64,000 nucleotides of DNA, from the NCBI GenBank assembly GCA_900318145.1, contig ONJM01000018.1:50567-114566 (forward strand), in the 5' to 3' direction. The DNA comes from an uncultured Eubacteriales bacterium (lineage in GTDB: Bacteria; Bacillota; Clostridia; Christensenellales; Aristaeellaceae). Positions 39,249 through 47,474 of the stretch are shown in pieces. The position numbers were made by a program, and so were the translations under genes. Each line of letters starts with the position of its first letter. Within the stretch, counting starts at the first letter, position 1. The notes beneath the pieces were generated by a model. It was not told the DNA's origin. It saw only the letters and a list, made by a program, of their open reading frames with translations, and did no database searches.

Positions 39249-40419
39249 CGATGTGCAGTATATTGTCGGCACCCCGGAAACCGCGGAGGCTATGGGAAAC
39301 CTGAAGCCCATGCGGCCCTTTGACGACGGGGTTCTCGCCTTTCTGAACGATCTTTCCGGCGCACTGCGGAGGAACCGGGAATATCCGGATGTGGCCACCT
39401 TCGGCTTCTGGTGCCGGAAAGCGGCGCTGCTGCAGGAAAAAGCGAAAATTGACGACGCGGGGGAGCGCTTCGGCAAAGGCGTGGTTTTTCACAGTACGCC
39501 CTCGAATGTTCCCGTGAACTTCGCGTTCAGTTTTGCCGCGGGGTTGCTGGCAGGCAACGCGAATATCGTGCGCCTGCCGGGAAAACCCTTCGCGCAGGTG
39601 GATATTATCTGCGACGCGGTGCGGAAGCTGCTGGCGGAGGAACACCGGGCACTGGCACCGTATATCGTGTTTGTGAAATTTCCGCCGTCGAAGGCCGCTG
39701 CGGATGCTTTTTCCGCGATGTGCAATGTCCGGGTCATCTGGGGCGGGGACCGGACTGTCGCGGAGCTGCGGCAGTCGCCCATTCCCGCAAGAACCACGGA
39801 GATTACCTTCGCGGACCGGCACTCCATCGCGGTGATTGACGCCGACGCCTATCTGGCGGAAGAGCGGAAGGATACGGTGATACAGAACTTCTACAACGAC
39901 ACCTACTACACGGACCAGAACGCCTGTACTTCTCCCCGGATCATCTTCTGGCAGGGAACAAAGAAGGCGGAGGCGAAAGAGGACTTCTGGCGCCGGGTGC
40001 ACGACCTGGCAAAGGAAAAATATACGCTGGCTCCGGTGCAGGCGGTGGGGAAGCTGAACGCCCTGTATACAGCCGGCGCAAACCGGAAGGTCGCGCTGGA
40101 AAAAAGCGAAGACATGCTCGTGATCCGGCTGCGGACGGAGCACGCGGACAAAGGACTCATGGATTACAAATACAACAGCGGATTCTTCTTTGAGCAGGAG
40201 ATCGACAGCCTGGAGGAAATCGCGGAGGTCTGCGACCTTCGCTGCCAGACGCTGACGTATTTCGGCGTGAAGGAAGAGGATTTCAGGGCGTTCCTGGAAA
40301 AAGCCAGGCCGGCCGGTGTGGACCGGATCGTGCCCATGGGAAAGTCCATGGATTTCGCGCTGGTGTGGGACGGGTATGACCTGATCCGGCAGATGTCGAG
40401 ACGGGTTACGGTGATTTAG
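39232..40419 (+). CDS. LuxC-like acyl-thioester reductase
   Basis: The protein has 395 residues and resembles the LuxC/acyl-CoA reductase branch of the aldehyde dehydrogenase superfamily. An NAD(P)H-side motif is seen around FHSTPSNVPVNFAFSFAAG, and the catalytic Cys is Cys232 in DQNACTSPR, the family-typical NACTSP. It would reduce the acyl group held by LuxE (or ACP) to an aldehyde. It ends the ACP-ligase-TE-LuxE-LuxC block; repeat copy c begins five bases after its stop. In this operon the aldehyde may be an acceptor for transketolase or an acyl precursor of a glycan substituent (inference). Confidence 0.87.
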   Translation: MRFNSDDVQYIVGTPETAEAMGNLKPMRPFDDGVLAFLNDLSGALRRNREYPDVATFGFWCRKAALLQEKAKIDDAGERFGKGVVFHSTPSNVPVNFAFSFAAGLLAGNANIVRLPGKPFAQVDIICDAVRKLLAEEHRALAPYIVFVKFPPSKAAADAFSAMCNVRVIWGGDRTVAELRQSPIPARTTEITFADRHSIAVIDADAYLAEERKDTVIQNFYNDTYYTDQNACTSPRIIFWQGTKKAEAKEDFWRRVHDLAKEKYTLAPVQAVGKLNALYTAGANRKVALEKSEDMLVIRLRTEHADKGLMDYKYNSGFFFEQEIDSLEEIAEVCDLRCQTLTYFGVKEEDFRAFLEKARPAGVDRIVPMGKSMDFALVWDGYDLIRQMSRRVTVI

Positions 40420-40423
40420 CGGA

Positions 40424-40487
40424 GATCCTTCGCTTTGCTCAGGATGACACGATGGTTCAGGATGAAACGGGGCTACGGATGACACGG
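40424..40487 (+). repeat. Dispersed intergenic repeat, copy c
   Basis: GATCCTTCGCTTTGCTCAGG then ATGACAC, followed by two more shortened GGATGAaAC/GGATGACAC units. It is a direct-oriented partner of copy b at 35721; together they flank the lux-like cassette. Confidence 0.75.
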
Positions 40488-40528
40488 AAGACTGAAAGCT
40501 TCGAGCTGTATATGAGGATGAGAAAAGC

Positions 40529-41521
40529 ATGAAAAAGATCTGGAAGACGATTGGACGGGATCTGTGGACGGTGCTGCTGGACATCATCGCGGTGAACGCG
40601 GCATGGTATTTTGCGCTGGTAATCCGGTTCTACATGACAAACAAGCTGGAGAACCTGGATTCCTACATGGGGACGTTCCTGAGCTTCGCGCCGTTTTATA
40701 CGGTGCTGGCACTGCTGGTGTTCGCCGCGTTCCGGCTGTACGGGGGTATGTGGCAGTTTGCCGGGATCAACGATATGAACCGGATTATCGGAGCCACCGC
40801 GGTGACCCTGGCGATCCAGCTTTTCGGCACGATTGTTGTTTTTCCGCCTGCGGACCACAACCGGATGTCCGTTACCTACTACGCCATCGGCATCATGCTG
40901 CAGTTCATCATGATCCTGCTGATCCGTTTCGGGTACCGGATGCTGCTGGTGGAAAAGAAAAAACTGGCGGGCCGGAAAACCGCAGTGATTCCCGCGATCG
41001 TTATCGGCGCCGGGGAGACGGCACGGAAGGCTCTTATCCATCTGGCGGACACGCCCTTCAGGGTTGTGGCGGCCGCGGATGAGAAGCAGGCCGGGAAAAT
41101 ACTGAACGGCGTGCCGGTAATAGCTGATTATTCGGAGAAGCTGGAAGGCGTAAAAGCCGTGTTCATCGCGGACCGGAAGCTGGATCCGGAAAAGCGGGAA
41201 GAGATCCGGAAGAAATGTGAGGGAAAGGGCATCGAAGTACAGGATTATACCGGGGTGCTGGCCAATATCAGCGGCCGGGTGCCGGTGGCGTCTCTGCTGA
41301 GCCTGATGTCCGGGCCGGTGACGCTGCGGATGGAAGACCAGGAGAAGAAGTACGGCAGCGGTGAGGAAGCGCTGAAGGACCTGCGGGAGAGCTATGAGGT
41401 CGGTCAGATCGAAGGCGCGACGGTGTCCCTGAAGAAATCCGGCAAGGCAGCGTACGAGGGATATGACTCCTGGGCAAAGCAGCATAAGGAAGACACCGGC
41501 GAAGATGTGAGCTTTTTCTGA
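40529..41521 (+). CDS. PglF/CapD-like membrane protein lacking the dehydratase domain
   Basis: The protein has 330 residues. The N-terminal half matches the membrane part of PglF/WbpM proteins: four helices (about 15-130), RLYGGMWQFAGI in the place of the similar RMYNSMWRFASY of the gene at 29243, and RFGYRML. Then comes the first Rossmann-like domain (IVIGAGETARKALIH). It ends after this domain with a charged tail; the catalytic SDR half (TGGGGSIGSE and the DKAVNPTN motif) is absent. There is no sign of a frameshift: the frame ends cleanly at TGA 41521 and the next gene begins 28 nt later. It could be a remnant or a membrane scaffold/regulator for nucleotide-sugar enzymes. A soluble dehydratase of the same family is at 56803. 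Confidence 0.75.
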   Translation: MKKIWKTIGRDLWTVLLDIIAVNAAWYFALVIRFYMTNKLENLDSYMGTFLSFAPFYTVLALLVFAAFRLYGGMWQFAGINDMNRIIGATAVTLAIQLFGTIVVFPPADHNRMSVTYYAIGIMLQFIMILLIRFGYRMLLVEKKKLAGRKTAVIPAIVIGAGETARKALIHLADTPFRVVAAADEKQAGKILNGVPVIADYSEKLEGVKAVFIADRKLDPEKREEIRKKCEGKGIEVQDYTGVLANISGRVPVASLLSLMSGPVTLRMEDQEKKYGSGEEALKDLRESYEVGQIEGATVSLKKSGKAAYEGYDSWAKQHKEDTGEDVSFF

Positions 41522-41548
41522 TCTGCCTGTATTGGAGAATGAAGAGAT

Positions 41549-42856
41549 ATGGAACTGAGAAATGATCCGCGGTTTCGGGGGATAACGCCGTTTGCGGGAC
41601 GGATCTGGCTTTCTTCGCCCACCATGCACGGGGATGAGCAGCACTGGGTGGACGACGCGATCGCCACCAACTGGGTGTCCACCGTGGGGCGGAATATCGA
41701 CGAAGTGGAGAAAGCTATTGCGGAATACGTGGGCGTGAAATATGCCGTAGGCCTTTCCGCCGGCACCGCTGCGCTGCACCTGGCCACAAAGCTGGCCGGG
41801 GAGCGCCTGTACGGCCAGGCCAGACCGGACGCGGGAACGCTGGCGGGGCACCGGGTTTTCTGCTCGGACGTTACCTTCGACGCCTCCGTCAATCCCGTGG
41901 CGTATGAAGACGGGGAAGCGGTTTTCATCGATACGGAACGGGACACCTGGAACATGGACCCCGCGGCGCTGGAAAAGGCGTTTGAGATGTATCCGGACAC
42001 GAAGCTGATTGTGCTGGCCCACCTGTACGGCACGCCGGGCAAGATGGAGGAGATCCTGGAAACTGCCCATGCCCATGACGCGCTGGTGATCGAGGACGCC
42101 GCGGAATCCCTGGGCGCGAAATACCGGCTGAACGGACGCTGGACAGAGACCGGCGCGCTGGGGGATTACAACTGCATCTCCTTTAACGGCAACAAGATTA
42201 TCACGGGATCCGCCGGCGGCATGTTCCTGACGGACTCGAAAGAAGACGCGGACAAGGTACGGAAATGGTCCACCCAGAGCCGCGAGGCGGCGCCCTGGTA
42301 CCAGCATGAGGAAATCGGGTACAATTACCGGATGAGCAATATCATCGCCGGGGTTGTCCGGGGGCAGCTGCCCTTCCTGAACGAGCATATCGAGCAGAAG
42401 AAGGCCATTTATGAGCGGTATAAAAAAGGCCTGAAGGATCTGCCGGTCCGCATGAATCCCTATGATGCGGAGAAGTCCGTTCCGAACTTCTGGCTGTCCT
42501 GCATGCTGATTGACGAGGACGCCCTGGCACCCCATGTGCGGGGAGAACAGGAAGAACTGTGGCGGCATGAGGAAGGCAAGAGCAGCCCGGGAGAAATCCT
42601 GGCGGCGCTGGCTGCGTTCCGCGCGGAAGGCAGGCCGGTCTGGAAGCCGATGCATTTGCAGCCGATTTACAGGGCGAACAAGTTTGTGACGGCGGAAGGA
42701 AACGGACGGGGCCGGACCAACGCGTACATCAAAGGCACCGGGGCGGATGTCGGCGCGGACCTGTTCCGGAGAGGGCTGTGCCTGCCCAGCGACAACAAGA
42801 TGACGCCGGGAGAGCAGGACGCTGTGATTGAGATCATCAGGCGGTGCTTTGATTAA
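41549..42856 (+). CDS. pglE: PglE-like UDP-4-keto sugar aminotransferase (DegT family)
   Basis: The protein has 435 residues, a PLP-dependent DegT/DnrJ/EryC1/StrS-type transaminase. The PLP Lys is in SFNGNKIITGSAGG and the cofactor-ring Asp in VIEDAAESLGAKY. The sequence starts with an extended N-terminus (ITPFAGRIWLSSPTMHG), as in PglE-type enzymes that aminate UDP-4-keto-6-deoxy-GlcNAc. With the dehydratase at 29243 and the acetyltransferase at 43495 it completes the enzymes expected for UDP-di-N-acetylbacillosamine. The assignment to this pathway is supported by the immediately adjoining PglC and PglD genes. Confidence 0.85.
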   Translation: MELRNDPRFRGITPFAGRIWLSSPTMHGDEQHWVDDAIATNWVSTVGRNIDEVEKAIAEYVGVKYAVGLSAGTAALHLATKLAGERLYGQARPDAGTLAGHRVFCSDVTFDASVNPVAYEDGEAVFIDTERDTWNMDPAALEKAFEMYPDTKLIVLAHLYGTPGKMEEILETAHAHDALVIEDAAESLGAKYRLNGRWTETGALGDYNCISFNGNKIITGSAGGMFLTDSKEDADKVRKWSTQSREAAPWYQHEEIGYNYRMSNIIAGVVRGQLPFLNEHIEQKKAIYERYKKGLKDLPVRMNPYDAEKSVPNFWLSCMLIDEDALAPHVRGEQEELWRHEEGKSSPGEILAALAAFRAEGRPVWKPMHLQPIYRANKFVTAEGNGRGRTNAYIKGTGADVGADLFRRGLCLPSDNKMTPGEQDAVIEIIRRCFD

Positions 42857-42858
42857 AA

Positions 42859-42880
42859 GATCCTCAGGATGAAACGGGGA
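42859..42880 (+). repeat. Dispersed intergenic repeat, shortened copy d
   Basis: GATCCTCAGGATGAAACGGG looks like copy c with the middle TCGCTTTGC deleted. The ATG inside it (42869) is in frame with the PglC gene but is part of the repeat, which argues against it as the start. Confidence 0.55.
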
Positions 42881-42889
42881 GAGGGTGCT

Positions 42890-43498
42890 GTGTATCGGAA
42901 ATGCATAAAGCGGGGGCTGGATTTTGTTCTTTCGCTGACCGCGATCGTTCTTCTTTCTCCTTTGTTCCTGGCCCTTACGGTGCTTGGACTGGTTTTTATG
43001 AAAGGGAATCCCTTCTTTACCCAGGACCGGCCCGGGCTGCGTGAGAAGATTTTTAAACTGGTGAAATTCCGGACGATGACGAACGCGAAGGGACCGGACG
43101 GGGAGCTGCTGCCGGACGAAAAACGGCTGATTCCTTACGGAAAGTTTCTCCGTGCCACCAGCCTGGACGAGATTCCGGAGCTGTTCAATATCCTTCTCGG
43201 ACAGATGGCGATTGTCGGTCCGCGGCCGCTGCTGACGGAATACCTGCCCCGGTACAGCGCGGAACAGCACCGGCGGCATGAGGTGCGGCCCGGGCTGACC
43301 GGATACGCGCAGGCGCACGGGCGGAACGCGGTTTCCTGGCAGGAGCGGTTCCGGATGGACGTATGGTATGTGGACCATGTGAGTTTCCGGACGGATTTCG
43401 GGATTCTCCTGGCAACGGTACGGGGCGTGCTGAAGCATGAGGGCATCAGTTCGGAGACTTCCGCGACCATGGAAAAATTTATGGGGAACGATACATGA
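42890..43498 (+). CDS. pglC: PglC-like phosphoglycosyl-1-phosphate transferase
   Basis: The protein has 202 residues. GTG 42890 is chosen: GGGGAGAGG lies five bases ahead and the product then aligns from its first residues with PglC (200 residues). It belongs to the small monotopic phosphoglycosyl transferases: one re-entrant membrane helix (FVLSLTAIVLLSPLFLALTV), KFRTM after it, the catalytic Asp-Glu of TSLDEIPELFN, GPRPLLTEYLP, and RPGLTGYAQAHGRN. It would transfer phospho-diNAcBac (or a related sugar) from UDP to undecaprenyl phosphate and so start the repeat unit. The C-terminus (EKFMGND) closely recalls PglC of Campylobacter. Confidence 0.9.
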   Translation: MYRKCIKRGLDFVLSLTAIVLLSPLFLALTVLGLVFMKGNPFFTQDRPGLREKIFKLVKFRTMTNAKGPDGELLPDEKRLIPYGKFLRATSLDEIPELFNILLGQMAIVGPRPLLTEYLPRYSAEQHRRHEVRPGLTGYAQAHGRNAVSWQERFRMDVWYVDHVSFRTDFGILLATVRGVLKHEGISSETSATMEKFMGNDT

Positions 43499-44103
43499 AC
43501 AGACTGATTATACTCGGCGCGTCCGGGCACGGAAAAGTGATCGCGGATATCGCGAAAAAACGCGGATACAGGGATATCGTGTTCCTGGACGACGATCCGT
43601 CGGTCCGGACCTGCGCTGGATACGCGGTGGAAGGTCCATGCGGCCGGCTTGCCGGAACGGATGGGGATGTTGCCGTCGCGGTCGGAAACGCGAAAATCCG
43701 GAAGCGGCTGATGGAACAGGCGGAGGGCAGGCATTTTCCGGTACTGATCCATCCGGGCGCTGTTGTGGCGGAGGACGCGGCAATCGGCGCGGGAACCGTT
43801 GTGATGGCCGGCGCGGTGATCAATCCAGGAGCCGTGCTGGGAAAGGGATGCATCGTCAACACGTCGAGTTCCGTGGACCATGACTGCAGGATCGGGGATT
43901 ATGTCCATGTATCCGTCGGCGCGCACCTGGCCGGCACGGTGGAGGTGGGTGAAGGCACATGGATCGGCGCCGGGGCGGTCGTCAGCAACAATATCCGCAT
44001 CTGCGCGGACTGCATGGTCGGCGCCGGCGCGGTTGTCGTGAAGGATCTCCGGACACCGGGAACGTATGTCGGCGTGCCGGCGAGGCGAAGGGATACGGAA
44101 TGA
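43495..44103 (+). CDS. pglD: PglD/NeuD-family sugar acetyltransferase
   Basis: The protein has 202 residues and overlaps the PglC gene by ATGA. MNRLIILGASGHGKVIADIA is the PglD N-terminal motif. The C-terminal half is a hexapeptide-repeat left-handed beta helix (AIGAGTVVMAGAVINPGA), with the catalytic-type His in SSSVDHDCRIGDYVHVS. It would acetylate the 4-amino group made by the PglE-like enzyme, using acetyl-CoA. The gene order aminotransferase, PglC, PglD matches the pgl logic although the dehydratase is 10 kb upstream. Confidence 0.9.
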   Translation: MNRLIILGASGHGKVIADIAKKRGYRDIVFLDDDPSVRTCAGYAVEGPCGRLAGTDGDVAVAVGNAKIRKRLMEQAEGRHFPVLIHPGAVVAEDAAIGAGTVVMAGAVINPGAVLGKGCIVNTSSSVDHDCRIGDYVHVSVGAHLAGTVEVGEGTWIGAGAVVSNNIRICADCMVGAGAVVVKDLRTPGTYVGVPARRRDTE

Positions 44104-45308
44104 ACGGAAACAGAATGGATATTGTCATCATTGCGGAATTCTGCGAGGATTTTTCCGAAACGGACTATATCCGGTTTGTCTATCTGGCAAAAATCCTTGC
44201 CGGCGCGCATGACGTGGAAATCGTTACAAGCAGTTTCCGGCATTCGACGAAAAGCCACCGCCGGGAGCCGGCGGATCCGTGGCCTTTCCGGATTACGTTT
44301 ATCGAGGAACCGGGTTATCCGCGGAATGTGTGCCTGCAGCGGTTCCGGAGCCATCACATCTGGGGCCGGAACCTGCTTGCGTATCTGAAACAGCGGAAAA
44401 AGCCGGATGTCATTTACTGCGCGGTACCCTCGCTGACAGGGCCCCTGAAGGCGGCAAAGCACTGTGAACGGAACGGGATCCGGTTTATTGTGGATGTACA
44501 GGATCTCTGGCCGGAAGCGTTTCAGATGGTTCTGAAGGTTCCGGCGGTCAGCCGCCTGGTGTTCGCGCCTTTTGCCGCGATCGCGGACGGTGTGTACCGC
44601 CGGGCGGACGCGGTGTGCGGGGTATCGGAGGAATACTGCCGGAGAGCCCTGCGGGTGAACCGGAAGGGGGCGGAAAGCGCCGCCGTTTATCTCGGAACGG
44701 AGCTGGCAGGTTTTGACCGGAACGCCGCGGAAAACGCCGCGGAAAAGCCGGAGGGTGAAATCAGGCTGGGATACGTCGGAACCCTCGGAACCAGTTACGA
44801 CCTGCCCGTGGTTTTTGACGCGATGCGGATCCTGAAAAGGCCGGATCTCCGGTTCATCGTCGTCGGCGACGGGCCGCTGGCGGAGGAATTCCGGAAGCAG
44901 GCGGAAGGCCTGAACGTGACATTTACCGGACGGCTGCCTTACGACAGGGCGTGCGGAGTGCTGACGGCATGCGATATGACGGTGAACCCGATTGTGGGGA
45001 CTTCCGTGGCGACGATCATCAACAAGCACGCGGACTACGCCGCGGCGGGGAAACCGGTGCTGAATACCCAGAACAGTGAGGAATACCGGCGGCTGGTGGA
45101 CGAATACCGGATGGGATTCAACTGCCGGAACCACGATGCGGCGGACCTGGCGGAAAAGCTGCGGACGCTTCTGGACAATCCGGACCTGCGGGAAGAAATG
45201 GGCCGGAACGCCCGCCGGTGCGCGGCGGAGAAATTTGACCGGGCGCAGACCTATCTGAAACTGAAATCCCTGATACTGGAGGAAGGCAAAGCCCATGAAG
45301 TCCTATAA
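44100..45308 (+). CDS. Glycosyltransferase, GT4-type (WbuB/PglA-like)
   Basis: The protein has 402 residues and starts at ATG 44100, overlapping the previous stop (ATGA). It has a GT-B fold: the N-terminal domain includes the IVIIAEFCEDFSETDYIRF segment, then IRFIVDVQDLWPEAF, and the C-terminal domain includes LGYVGTLGTSYDLPVVFDA, FIVVGDGP and a donor site with HADYAAAGKPVLN and the NSEEYRRLV acidic stretch. The DLWPE motif is common in transferases adding a second sugar to an undecaprenyl-PP-linked amino sugar, such as PglA and L-FucNAc transferase WbuB. Because UDP-L-FucNAc enzymes lie downstream, FucNAc is a reasonable donor (inference). Confidence 0.87.
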   Translation: MNGNRMDIVIIAEFCEDFSETDYIRFVYLAKILAGAHDVEIVTSSFRHSTKSHRREPADPWPFRITFIEEPGYPRNVCLQRFRSHHIWGRNLLAYLKQRKKPDVIYCAVPSLTGPLKAAKHCERNGIRFIVDVQDLWPEAFQMVLKVPAVSRLVFAPFAAIADGVYRRADAVCGVSEEYCRRALRVNRKGAESAAVYLGTELAGFDRNAAENAAEKPEGEIRLGYVGTLGTSYDLPVVFDAMRILKRPDLRFIVVGDGPLAEEFRKQAEGLNVTFTGRLPYDRACGVLTACDMTVNPIVGTSVATIINKHADYAAAGKPVLNTQNSEEYRRLVDEYRMGFNCRNHDAADLAEKLRTLLDNPDLREEMGRNARRCAAEKFDRAQTYLKLKSLILEEGKAHEVL

Positions 45309-46158
45309 AGCTGTTTTTGACGAACAGATGAAGCAGAATCCGAATGCCCGGACCGTAACGGGGGAAGAACTGCTTCGGCTGCAGAAACTGCTGCTCGAGA
45401 TTTACATGGACGTGCAGCGCGTATGTGATGAAAACGGCTGGCGGTGCATGCTGCTGGGAGGATCCGTTCTGGGCGCCGTGCGCCATCAGGGGTTTATCCC
45501 GTGGGATGACGACCTGGATCTGATGATGCCCCGGGACGATTATGAGGCGTTCAAGGCCCGGTTCCGGGAGCTGCTGGGAGAAAAATATATCCTGAACGCC
45601 CCGAACTACGAGGGACGCCCCACGAACCGGTTCGCGAAGATCCTGAAGAAGGGTACGCGCTTTGTGGAGGCCGGGATGCCGGAGGATGACCGTGCCTGCG
45701 TAAAAATTGACATTTTTGTGCTGGAGAACTGCCCGGACGGAAAGATCCGCCGGTGGATGAAGGGACTGCACTGCACCGCGCTGATGTTTGCCGGCGGACA
45801 TGTGCTGTCCTATGAATTCTGCAGAACCACTGGGCAGAAGCTTACGAACCGGGAACGGATCGGGAGGCTGCTGGCCTTCCGGACCTCGGAGCAATGGTTT
45901 GACCGCTATGACAGGGTCTGCCGGTGGCGGGACAACCGGTCCCGGGATATGTGCATTCCTTCCAGCCGGAAACATTATTTCGGGGAAATCCTGCCCCGGG
46001 AGGTTTTCCTGCCGGCTTCCGCCGGGGAATTCAGCGGAGAACGGATAAACCTGCCGGCTGATCCGGATTCCTACCTGCGGAACCTCTACGGAAACTATAT
46101 GGAAATCCCTCCGGAGGAGAAGCGGGAGAAACATTACATCCTGAAGGCGGAGTTCTGA
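45295..46158 (+). CDS. LicD-family phosphotransferase
   Basis: The protein has 287 residues and overlaps the previous gene by 14 bases. It contains the LicD/fukutin signature: MLLGGSVLGAVRHQGFIPWD then DDLDLMMPRDDYE, whose Asp residues bind the metal and nucleotide. LicD proteins transfer phosphocholine or similar phospho-groups from CDP-linked donors to glycans. No choline uptake or CTP:phosphocholine transferase (LicC) gene is in the window, so the donor is unknown. The C-terminal region is basic and ends YNYM-like aromatic-rich (YGNYMEIPPEEKREKHY), a family feature. Confidence 0.9.
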   Translation: MKSYKAVFDEQMKQNPNARTVTGEELLRLQKLLLEIYMDVQRVCDENGWRCMLLGGSVLGAVRHQGFIPWDDDLDLMMPRDDYEAFKARFRELLGEKYILNAPNYEGRPTNRFAKILKKGTRFVEAGMPEDDRACVKIDIFVLENCPDGKIRRWMKGLHCTALMFAGGHVLSYEFCRTTGQKLTNRERIGRLLAFRTSEQWFDRYDRVCRWRDNRSRDMCIPSSRKHYFGEILPREVFLPASAGEFSGERINLPADPDSYLRNLYGNYMEIPPEEKREKHYILKAEF

Positions 46159-47474
46159 TGCGTGAAGAAAACAATCCGCGGAAATATCCGAGGGTACTGA
46201 TTGTCAGCCATAACGTACTGTCCCGGAACACCAGCATGGGGAAAACCCTCAGCACCTATTTCGACGGCTGGGACCGGGATGCCATCGCCCAGCTTTATTT
46301 CCACGCGGAGGTTCCGACAAATCCCCTGTGCGAAAACTATTTCCGGTATACGGATACGGACGCGGTGAAATCCATCCCGAACAGACACAGGAAAGGGCAG
46401 ATCCTTTCCGCAAAGGATCTCCGCCCGGAAAGGGCGGACGCCCGGGACACGGGTTCCCTGACGGGCATCTACAATTACGGCCGGAAACGATCCCCCCTGA
46501 TCTACATGGCCCGGGACGGCGCGTGGCGCCTGTCCGGCTGGAAGCGTTCCGGCGTAATGGAATGGATCGAAAGCTTCCGGCCGGAGGTGATCTTTTACGC
46601 CTCCGGGGACTACGCGTTTTCCTACCGGATCGTGCGGGAGATCTCCCGGCGGTTCGGGATCCCGTACGTTGTGTGCTGTTTTGACGACTTTTACCTGTAC
46701 AACCGGAATGAAGGACGGTTTCTGGGGAACTTCCGGCAGAACCTGTACATGAAGACGGTTCGGAAGACGATGGACGGAGCCGCCCGGATTCTTACGGTAA
46801 ACGACAGCATGGCGGAGGCTTACGGAAAGCTTTTCGGCCGGGAATGCGGCGTGCTGTATACCGCGGCGGAAATGACGGAAGCGCGGGAACCTGCGGAGAA
46901 ATCCGGGATCGCCTACCTGGGCGGACTGGGACTGAACCGGGAAATCCAGCTGACAGAAATCGCGGAGGTGCTGCAGTCGCTGAGGGAACCGGAGGTTCCG
47001 CAGACGATTGACGTTTACTCCGGGGAAAAGGATCCTGCGATCCTGGAACGGCTGCAGGCCTGCCCGGGAATCCGCTTCCACGGCTCCGTGCCCGGGGAAC
47101 AGGTGCCCGGAATCATCCGGAAAAGCAAAGCGGTGATTCATACGGAATCCTTTGATCCGCAGATCCGGAAACGGGTGCGGTACTCCCTTTCCACGAAGAT
47201 ACCGGACAGCATCGCCGGAGGAACCTGCCTGCTGGCGTACGGGCCGGCGGAAGCCGCGTCCATGGAATACCTGATCCGGAACGATGCGGCATTCACCGCC
47301 TCCTCACGAGAGGAGCTGCGGCCGGCACTGCTCCGGCTTTTCACGGACGGGGAAGCGTACGCGCGAACGGTGGAAAACGCGCGGGCGCTGGCTCGGAAGA
47401 ACCATGACGGCCGGAAGATCTGTCAGTATGTGCGGGACGTTCTGACAACGGCCGCGGAAGGAAAGAAAGTATGA
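46158..47474 (+). CDS. Glycosyltransferase, GT-B fold (GT4-like)
   Basis: The protein has 438 residues; its ATG shares a base with the preceding stop (TGATG). The first third (VLIVSHNVLSRNTSMGKTL) and a GIPYVVCCFDDFY segment fit the acceptor domain of GT4-type enzymes. The second half includes IAYLGGLGLNREIQLTEIA, FHGSVPGEQVPGIIRKSK and a donor-site segment SIAGGTCLLAYGP. Sugar specificity cannot be assigned. The tail ends directly at the start of the polymerase gene (ATGA overlap). Confidence 0.75.
   Translation: MREENNPRKYPRVLIVSHNVLSRNTSMGKTLSTYFDGWDRDAIAQLYFHAEVPTNPLCENYFRYTDTDAVKSIPNRHRKGQILSAKDLRPERADARDTGSLTGIYNYGRKRSPLIYMARDGAWRLSGWKRSGVMEWIESFRPEVIFYASGDYAFSYRIVREISRRFGIPYVVCCFDDFYLYNRNEGRFLGNFRQNLYMKTVRKTMDGAARILTVNDSMAEAYGKLFGRECGVLYTAAEMTEAREPAEKSGIAYLGGLGLNREIQLTEIAEVLQSLREPEVPQTIDVYSGEKDPAILERLQACPGIRFHGSVPGEQVPGIIRKSKAVIHTESFDPQIRKRVRYSLSTKIPDSIAGGTCLLAYGPAEAASMEYLIRNDAAFTASSREELRPALLRLFTDGEAYARTVENARALARKNHDGRKICQYVRDVLTTAAEGKKV

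Noticed and set aside
35798-40419. A bioluminescence (lux) operon.
   Set aside because: No LuxA/LuxB luciferase genes are present; only the aldehyde-forming parts are represented, with an added ACP and ligase.
29243-44103. A bacterial N-glycosylation (pgl) locus.
   Set aside because: No PglB oligosaccharyltransferase or PglK transporter is visible. The Wzx and Wzy-like genes fit polysaccharide assembly better.
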